From the NCBI GenBank assembly GCA_001643535.1, contig LXTG01000053.1, positions 1 through 11,464 on the forward strand: DNA of 11,464 bases, read 5' to 3'. Below the pieces are notes generated by a model. That model worked only from the letters and a program-made list of their open reading frames with translations, had not been told where the DNA came from and ran no database searches. A program made the translations under genes and the position numbers. Each line of letters starts with the position of its first letter. Position 1 is the first letter of the stretch. This document shows positions 6,548-11,464 of the stretch, piece by piece. The stretch comes from a candidate division NC10 bacterium SPGG6. GTDB lineage: Bacteria; Methylomirabilota; Methylomirabilia; Methylomirabilales; CSP1-5.

Positions 6548-6970
6548 GTGACGAGGATTCTTGCCATTGATCTTGGCGAGGTTCGAATGGGCCTGGCAAT
6601 TAGTGACGAGCTTATGATCACTGCTCAACCCTTGCCGACTTGGCGCCGGAAGGACCAGCGGGCAGACTTGGCCCATCTCGCGAGCCTGGTTGAGACCTGG
6701 GGGGTTCACCAGGTGGTCGTCGGGTATCCCAAGCACCTCGGGGGTGAGGTAGGCGAGAGGGCCGTGAAGTCTCAGAAGTTCGCCGAACGGTTGGAGGGCG
6801 CCCTGGGCCTCCCGGTGATTCTCTGGGATGAGCGGTACAGTACGGTTGCGGCGGAGCGGACCCTGATCGAGGCAGGGGTACGCCGACAACGGCGCCAGCA
6901 GGTAAGGGACAGTGTGGCAGCCCTCTTGATCCTGCAAGGTTACCTGGACCGCCGGCGGACGGGAAGGTAG
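6548..6970 (+). CDS. ruvX: YqgF/RuvX family RNase H-fold nuclease (putative pre-16S rRNA 5' processing)
   Basis: The 140-residue protein has the size and motif order of YqgF. It has the first-strand aspartate D7 in LAIDLGEVRMGLAISD, VVVGYPKHLGG after strand 4, DERYST near 94-99 with its conserved acidic residue, and a closing RDSVAALLILQGYLD whose aspartate completes the metal site. In E. coli the protein is needed for maturation of the 16S rRNA 5' end; a Holliday-junction resolvase role was the older proposal. The GTG at 6548 gives the family's usual N-terminus and has GAGGG about nine bases upstream. It is the first gene of a tight operon: only one base separates its stop from the mltG start. 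Confidence 0.92.
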   Translation: MTRILAIDLGEVRMGLAISDELMITAQPLPTWRRKDQRADLAHLASLVETWGVHQVVVGYPKHLGGEVGERAVKSQKFAERLEGALGLPVILWDERYSTVAAERTLIEAGVRRQRRQQVRDSVAALLILQGYLDRRRTGR

Positions 6971-6971
6971 C

Positions 6972-8009
6972 GTGCAGCTCCGAGGTCGCCGATTCGTGGC
7001 GTGGATCGTGGGGCTGTGCGTGGCCTTGGTGATCGCCATTGGCGTGCGGACGTACCTCGCGGTTCATCCTGCTGTGAGCCCCGGGTATCGGGATTCGGGG
7101 GTCAAGGTAGTCTACATCAAATCCGACACCCGCTCGACCGAGATCGCCGCCCTGCTTAAACGGCAAGGAATAATCCACGACCGCTTCCTCTTCCTCGTCT
7201 TTACGCTGTTCCGCGGCACGTCTGATCGCTTGAAGGCCGGGGAGTATGAGTTCCCCTCCTCCATGGGCCTTTTGGACATCATCCGGATCCTCGAGGAAGG
7301 AAAAGTACTGGTACACAAAGTAACTATTCCCGAAGGAGCCACCGTCTGGCAAATTGCCACGGTGTTCGATAGGGAAGGACTCATGGACAGAGATCGGTTC
7401 TTGGAGATGACCATGGATCCTTCGGTGGCCAGCTTTTATGTGCCTGAGGCAGATACGCTGGAAGGATTCCTGTTCCCCGACACCTACTATTTCATCAGGG
7501 GGATCGAGGGGGAGGAGATCATTGAAACGATAGTCCAGCGGTTCTTCCGGGCCTTCACCCGGCAGGATGAGCTCCGAGCCCGGGAGCTCGGGATGAGCTT
7601 GCGTCAGATCGTGACCCTTGCCTCCATCATCGAGAAGGAGGCGGTCGTGGATGAGGAAAAACGGATCATTGCAGGGGTCTTTTACAACCGCTTGCGGCGA
7701 GGCATGCGACTGCAGGCTGACCCGACCGTCCTCTACGGGAAGCGTCGTCAGGGCCGGATTACCCGCCGGGATCTTCGAGCGAGGCACCCCTATAACACCT
7801 ACGTCCAGAATGGTCTCCCCCCGGGGCCCATCGCTAGCCCAGGAGAGGCGGCTCTGAAAGCGGCGCTGTATCCGGCCCAGGTCAAGTATCTCTACTTCGT
7901 CTCGAAGAATGACGGGACCCATCATTTCTCCCGAACCCTGAAGGAACACGTTCGGGCAGTCCGCAAGTATCAGCAGGGGAGAAAGAGTCCGAGAAAAGGG
8001 AGCATCTGA
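6972..8009 (+). CDS. mltG: MltG/YceG endolytic murein transglycosylase
   Basis: This inner-membrane enzyme cleaves nascent glycan strands inside the chain and is thought to set glycan length by terminating peptidoglycan polymerisation. The protein has 345 residues. A short basic N-terminus (LRGRR) leads into a single membrane anchor at about 8-26, so the rest faces the periplasm. A LysM-like subdomain covers roughly 45-120 and ends in the KVTIPEGATVWQIA signature. The catalytic domain follows, with LEGFLFPDTY (163-172) and the active-site glutamate E221 in LASIIEKEA (217-224). The substrate cleft motifs GVFYNRL, MRLQADPTVLYG (245-256) and YNTYVQNGLPPGPI (274-287) are all present. The GTG start at 6972 has GGGAAGG just upstream, overlapping the end of ruvX. 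Pairing with yqgF is a known synteny. Confidence 0.94.
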   Translation: MQLRGRRFVAWIVGLCVALVIAIGVRTYLAVHPAVSPGYRDSGVKVVYIKSDTRSTEIAALLKRQGIIHDRFLFLVFTLFRGTSDRLKAGEYEFPSSMGLLDIIRILEEGKVLVHKVTIPEGATVWQIATVFDREGLMDRDRFLEMTMDPSVASFYVPEADTLEGFLFPDTYYFIRGIEGEEIIETIVQRFFRAFTRQDELRARELGMSLRQIVTLASIIEKEAVVDEEKRIIAGVFYNRLRRGMRLQADPTVLYGKRRQGRITRRDLRARHPYNTYVQNGLPPGPIASPGEAALKAALYPAQVKYLYFVSKNDGTHHFSRTLKEHVRAVRKYQQGRKSPRKGSI

Positions 8010-8019
8010 GGAGGGTGGG

Positions 8020-8774
8020 ATGAGGATCGTACGGGTCTTCATGTGGACGGCTCCGGTGGCCCTGCTCCTGGTCGGCTGTGCCCCGCCGCCTCGAACTCAG
8101 CCGGTGGAGATGGCGTCAACCCGTTATGAGTTGGGGGTGGCGTATTTTGACGCCGGCAATTATCGGCGTGCCATCCCGGAACTCGCCAGGGCGGTGGAAC
8201 TCAAACCTTCCAACCCAGAATATCGAAATGCCCTGGGCATGGCGTTTATGTTTACCCGAAAGCTCGACGAGGCCATCAAGATGCTCGAGGAGGCAGTCGA
8301 GATTGACCCGAAATTTTCGCAGGCCAAAAACAATCTGGCAAGCGCCTATATGCTCAAGGGCGAGCTGGAGAAGGCGCGGGTTCTTCTCTTGGAATTGCTA
8401 GACAACATCTTTTATCCCACTCCCCACTTTGCGTATTTTAACCTGGCCAAAATCTTCGAGCGACAGGGGAAGGTGGATAAGGCGATTGAAGAGTACAGGC
8501 ACGCCCTGGACATTGAGCGGAACTATGTGGAGGCCCACAATAACTTGGGAGTCCTGTATCTTCAGCAGGGGAATACGGGTCTGGCCATTTACGAGTTTTT
8601 CGAGGCGACCCGCTTGAGCCCTAAGGCGGTCGTCTATCACCGAAACCTGGGGGCTGCGTACTTTCGCGCTGGCAAGCACGAGGAGGCCCGAGAAGTCCTT
8701 CAGAGGGTGATCGAGCTGGAACCCAATAGCCGGTCGGCAGAGTATGCTCGAAAGGTCCTCAAGGAGCTCAAGCG

Positions 8775-8778
<4 letters not shown>
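8020..8778 (+). CDS. TPR-repeat lipoprotein, PilW/PilF-like
   Basis: The 252-residue protein begins with a lipoprotein signal: basic MRIVR, a hydrophobic core, and the lipobox LLVG-C with lipidated Cys20. The rest is a run of about six tetratricopeptide repeats (about 35-250), for example YELGVAYFDAGNYRRAI, NNLASAYMLKGELEKA, NNLGVLYLQQGNTGLAI and RNLGAAYFRAGKHEEA. Such repeats are protein-binding scaffolds. The overall plan matches PilW/PilF, the outer-membrane pilotin that helps assemble the type IV pilus secretin, but no other pilus gene is visible here, so a general envelope-assembly role is equally likely. GAGGAGGG lies directly upstream of the ATG. It starts 10 bases after mltG and ends in an ATGA overlap with rlmN, so its translation is coupled to that gene. 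Confidence 0.88.
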
Positions 8779-9950
<1,172 letters not shown>

Positions 9951-9980
9951 ATCCGATTGCCGCCAGACGAGTACACGTCG

Positions 9981-10016
9981 GACAGGCAGCATCATTTTGC
10001 CTGTCTTTTTCTTTTT
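9981..10016 (+). terminator. Intrinsic terminator 1 after the initiator tRNA
   Basis: GACAGGCA (9981-9988) pairs perfectly with TGCCTGTC (9998-10005) across a 9-base loop, followed by TTTTTCTTTTT. It lies 31 bases after the tRNA CCA end and would end both the tRNA transcript and read-through from the ruvX-rlmN operon. Confidence 0.88.
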
Positions 10017-10059
10017 GGGGTTGCAGGGAAGTCCGCGCCGAACCTGCAACCCCTTTTTT
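10017..10059 (+). terminator. Intrinsic terminator 2 (tandem)
   Basis: GGGGTTGCAGG (10017-10027) pairs with CCTGCAACCCC (10043-10053), a perfect 11-bp stem with a 15-base loop, followed by TTTTTT. It starts directly after the U tract of the first terminator, so the two act in series as a backup pair separating the housekeeping operon from the region to the right. Confidence 0.88.
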
Positions 10060-10117
10060 ATCAATAGCTTCACACTCTCCCTTACGTCTGTGCCTTACCC
10101 TCTTTTCTCCCGTTTCT

Positions 10118-10139
10118 GGACACCAAATGGACACCAAAT
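10118..10139 (+). repeat. Tandem 11-bp direct repeat (GGACACCAAAT x2)
   Basis: GGACACCAAAT occurs twice back to back (10118-10128 and 10129-10139). It lies in the otherwise featureless stretch between the second terminator and the 60-bp element. Tandem 11-bp units equal one helical turn and could be a paired protein-binding site. An origin as recombinase arm sites next to a tRNA integration locus is speculation. Apart from this and the promoter element, I see nothing coding in 9950-10248. Confidence 0.7.
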
Positions 10140-10175
10140 AGCCACCGCTCAAGGCTGGAATGATCTTTCAGCTCA

Positions 10176-10236
10176 CAACCGCGGGGTGGGGAAGGACCTT
10201 GACAAGTCGTTAGACACGGGCAAGAATCGGCGCATC
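10176..10236 (+). repeat. 60-bp element, upstream copy (repeat A)
   Basis: This stretch recurs at 11405-11464 in the same orientation at roughly 79% identity with one single-base gap (hand alignment, 48 of 61). Shared blocks include GGCGGG/GCGGGG, ACCTT-ACA, the GAGAAT/AAGAAT hexamer and a terminal CGCATC. It contains the predicted promoter of the DUF3800 gene and ends 12 bases before the ATG. Confidence 0.75.
10199..10227 (+). promoter_or_regulatory. Promoter of the DUF3800 gene
   Basis: TTGACA (10199-10204), a 17-bp spacer and AAGAAT (10222-10227, four of six). Initiation near 10234 would give a leader of about 15 nt that holds the GGGGGAGA ribosome-binding site. The same hexamer pair and spacing survive in the downstream repeat copy as TTAACA/GAGAAT. 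Confidence 0.6.
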
Positions 10237-10248
10237 GGGGGAGATTTC

Positions 10249-11370
10249 ATGGTCGATGCAGAAGAGCCCGAAGACGAGGGTGCAGAAACCACCCCTTCAG
10301 AGGAGGCCAAGGCCGCCGAAATAGAGCAAGAACGGGGCCGACTACTCGCCGCACTGGCATCGTCCAACCCCGACACCGTGGTCCACAAGGTCGCCTGGAT
10401 CCTAAACAATTACCCCGACACTCGGAACTCTGATATCACCCTTCAATTGCGCTACTGGGAGACGTTCTGCCCCGACCAGTACGACGGCAGCGCAATCACA
10501 CCCAAGGATCTCTACAGGTTGCCGCGGCTTCCGACCCTCACCCGCGCTCGGGCACGAATCCAGAACACATTGAGGCTCTTCCTCGCAGACGCGGACGTCC
10601 GAAGGCAGCGTGGCACATTGTCCGAGGAGGAGCGCGAGGAGGCAGTCGCGGCCAAGCACTCCTCGGCACCCGTCTACGCGGTGTACGTAGATGAAAGCGG
10701 AAAGACACAACGTAACCTGTTGGTTGGGAGCCTATGGATACTGCAGGGCCCTGAGACGTTCCGCATGGCGATGAAACTTATGCAGTGGCGCGCTACGAGT
10801 GGGTTTCGGGAGGAGCTGCACTTCACCGAGGTCGATGAGAGATCCTTGCCTTATTATTTACAGGCAATCGACATTGTGGTGGAGAACGCGTCGGCGCTAA
10901 GCCTCAAGTACGTCACTATCCCAAGGGCCGGTGCAGGCCCCGTGCAGGTGGTTGTCCCGAAGCTAATCTACCACCTGGTCGTGCGTGGTATCGCACACGA
11001 GCACGAAAGCGGCCGCGCACCTCTGCCGAGGAACCTCCAGCTGTGGAAGGACAGCGAGGAGGCCGGATATGATCAGCTCGTGCTCGCCGAGCTTAGCGAT
11101 CGACTGAGGAACGCAGCCACAGCCCAGTTCGCCGGAGATCTGGTAATTGACGTCGTTGAGGCTGCTGATTCGAAGGGGAACGATTTGCTGCAGGTCGCTG
11201 ACGTGTTCACGGCCTCCATCAACAGGATGATCAACCCCCCTGACCCAGCACCAAAGACCCCTGGTCCAAAGGACGAGCTTGCCCGGTATGTAATCACGCG
11301 CACGGCGGTCGCGCTGAACGCGGAGGTCGACGATCAGTATGAGGACCTGGCAGTAAGGATAAACCTATGA
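10249..11370 (+). CDS. DUF3800-domain protein with charged leader and helical N-terminal domain
   Basis: The protein has 373 residues. Residues 1-30 are acidic and probably disordered. Residues ~42-121 form a compact helical, basic domain (KVAWILNNYPDTRNSD, TRARARIQNTLRLFL) that resembles domains seen in phage proteins; I cannot name it. Residues ~143-330 fit DUF3800, an RNase H-like fold: VYVDES at 146-151 with D148/E149, GSLWI as the next strand, EELHFTEV at 188-195, and the closing D307-SKGNDLLQVADVFTASINRMIN with D318. Several acidic residues therefore sit where a metal-dependent nuclease would need them. DUF3800 proteins are uncharacterised and common in mobile and defence contexts. The ATG at 10249 has GGGGGAGA upstream and its own promoter. 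The frame happens to stay open back into rlmN, but that part is not coding. It is flanked by two copies of a 60-bp element. A nuclease or antiphage role is inference only. Confidence 0.8.
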   Translation: MVDAEEPEDEGAETTPSEEAKAAEIEQERGRLLAALASSNPDTVVHKVAWILNNYPDTRNSDITLQLRYWETFCPDQYDGSAITPKDLYRLPRLPTLTRARARIQNTLRLFLADADVRRQRGTLSEEEREEAVAAKHSSAPVYAVYVDESGKTQRNLLVGSLWILQGPETFRMAMKLMQWRATSGFREELHFTEVDERSLPYYLQAIDIVVENASALSLKYVTIPRAGAGPVQVVVPKLIYHLVVRGIAHEHESGRAPLPRNLQLWKDSEEAGYDQLVLAELSDRLRNAATAQFAGDLVIDVVEAADSKGNDLLQVADVFTASINRMINPPDPAPKTPGPKDELARYVITRTAVALNAEVDDQYEDLAVRINL

Positions 11371-11404
11371 GGTCCGGGAAGCAAAAAGGGACCTTCTAGT
11401 TTTT
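11370..11404 (+). terminator. Weak hairpin with T tract after the DUF3800 gene
   Basis: AGGTCC (11370-11375) pairs with GGACCT (11389-11394) around a 13-base A-rich loop, followed after TCTAG by TTTTT (11400-11404). The stem is only six pairs and begins on the last base of the stop codon, so it is a marginal intrinsic terminator. The second copy of the 60-bp element starts immediately after the T tract. Confidence 0.4.
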
Positions 11405-11464
11405 CAACGGCGGGTTGGGAAGAACCTTAACAGGTCCTTAAAAACGGCCGAGAATTGTCGCATC
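11405..11464 (+). repeat. 60-bp element, downstream copy (repeat B, reaches window edge)
   Basis: A diverged direct copy of 10176-10236, about 79% identical, ending at the window edge with the same CGCATC block. It keeps a -35-like TTAACA and a -10-like GAGAAT exactly 17 bp apart, so it could be the promoter of another gene beyond the window, or the second boundary of a mobile unit. Confidence 0.72.

Noticed and set aside
6618..8042. A 474-codon open frame on the minus strand opposite ruvX and mltG
   Set aside because: It is a GC-rich shadow of two well-recognised genes, with a Pro/Gly/Arg-rich product and no recognisable domain.
10205..10236. Integron-type attC site: GTTAGAC in the upstream 60-bp element fits GTTRRRY
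   Set aside because: The matching partner core RYYYAAC is missing and the downstream copy has CTTAAAA at that position, so the pattern is not kept.

Overview
The window is a piece of a GC-rich bacterial chromosome, roughly 60% GC by eye. It has high G/C at third codon positions, frequent GTG starts, good Shine-Dalgarno sites and a bacterial initiator tRNA. The mix (threonine synthase with a LeuA-type tail, a YqgF-MltG-TPR lipoprotein-RlmN operon, a MagIII-like glycosylase) would suit an environmental lineage such as NC10/Rokubacteria, Nitrospirota or a deltaproteobacterial relative. That placement is a guess from gene style, not from any comparison.

Left part (1-3622, plus strand): a strong sigma70-type promoter drives a small DUF1232 + J-domain protein. 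Next comes a 617-residue threonine synthase that carries the linker and LeuA_dimer regulatory region of 2-isopropylmalate synthase at its C-terminus, then a ketopantoate reductase (panE). Both enzymes belong to amino-acid and cofactor metabolism branching from threonine/branched-chain precursors.

Middle part (3586-6407, minus strand): an uncharacterised eight-helix membrane protein that looks like a tandem duplication of a four-helix unit; a YjbQ-family protein translationally coupled to a YfcE-like metallophosphoesterase; a 7-bp-periodic repeat arranged as an inverted pair; and a HhH-GPD DNA glycosylase related to endonuclease III but lacking the catalytic lysine and one of the four cluster cysteines.

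Right part (6548-9949, plus strand): a tight housekeeping operon ruvX/yqgF - mltG - TPR lipoprotein - rlmN. The 3' end of rlmN overlaps an initiator tRNA gene, and the rlmN stop codon lies in the anticodon loop. A near-consensus promoter inside rlmN ends six bases before the tRNA, so the tRNA appears to be made with little or no 5' leader. Two tandem intrinsic terminators follow.

Far right (9950-11464): an accessory-looking region. It holds a tandem 11-bp repeat, a ~60-bp promoter-bearing element, a 373-residue protein with a DUF3800 (RNase H-fold-like) domain behind a charged leader and a helical N-terminal domain, and then a second, diverged copy of the 60-bp element running to the window edge. 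The location beside a tRNA gene and the repeat-gene-repeat layout suggest a small mobile or defence-type cassette. No integrase is visible in the window.
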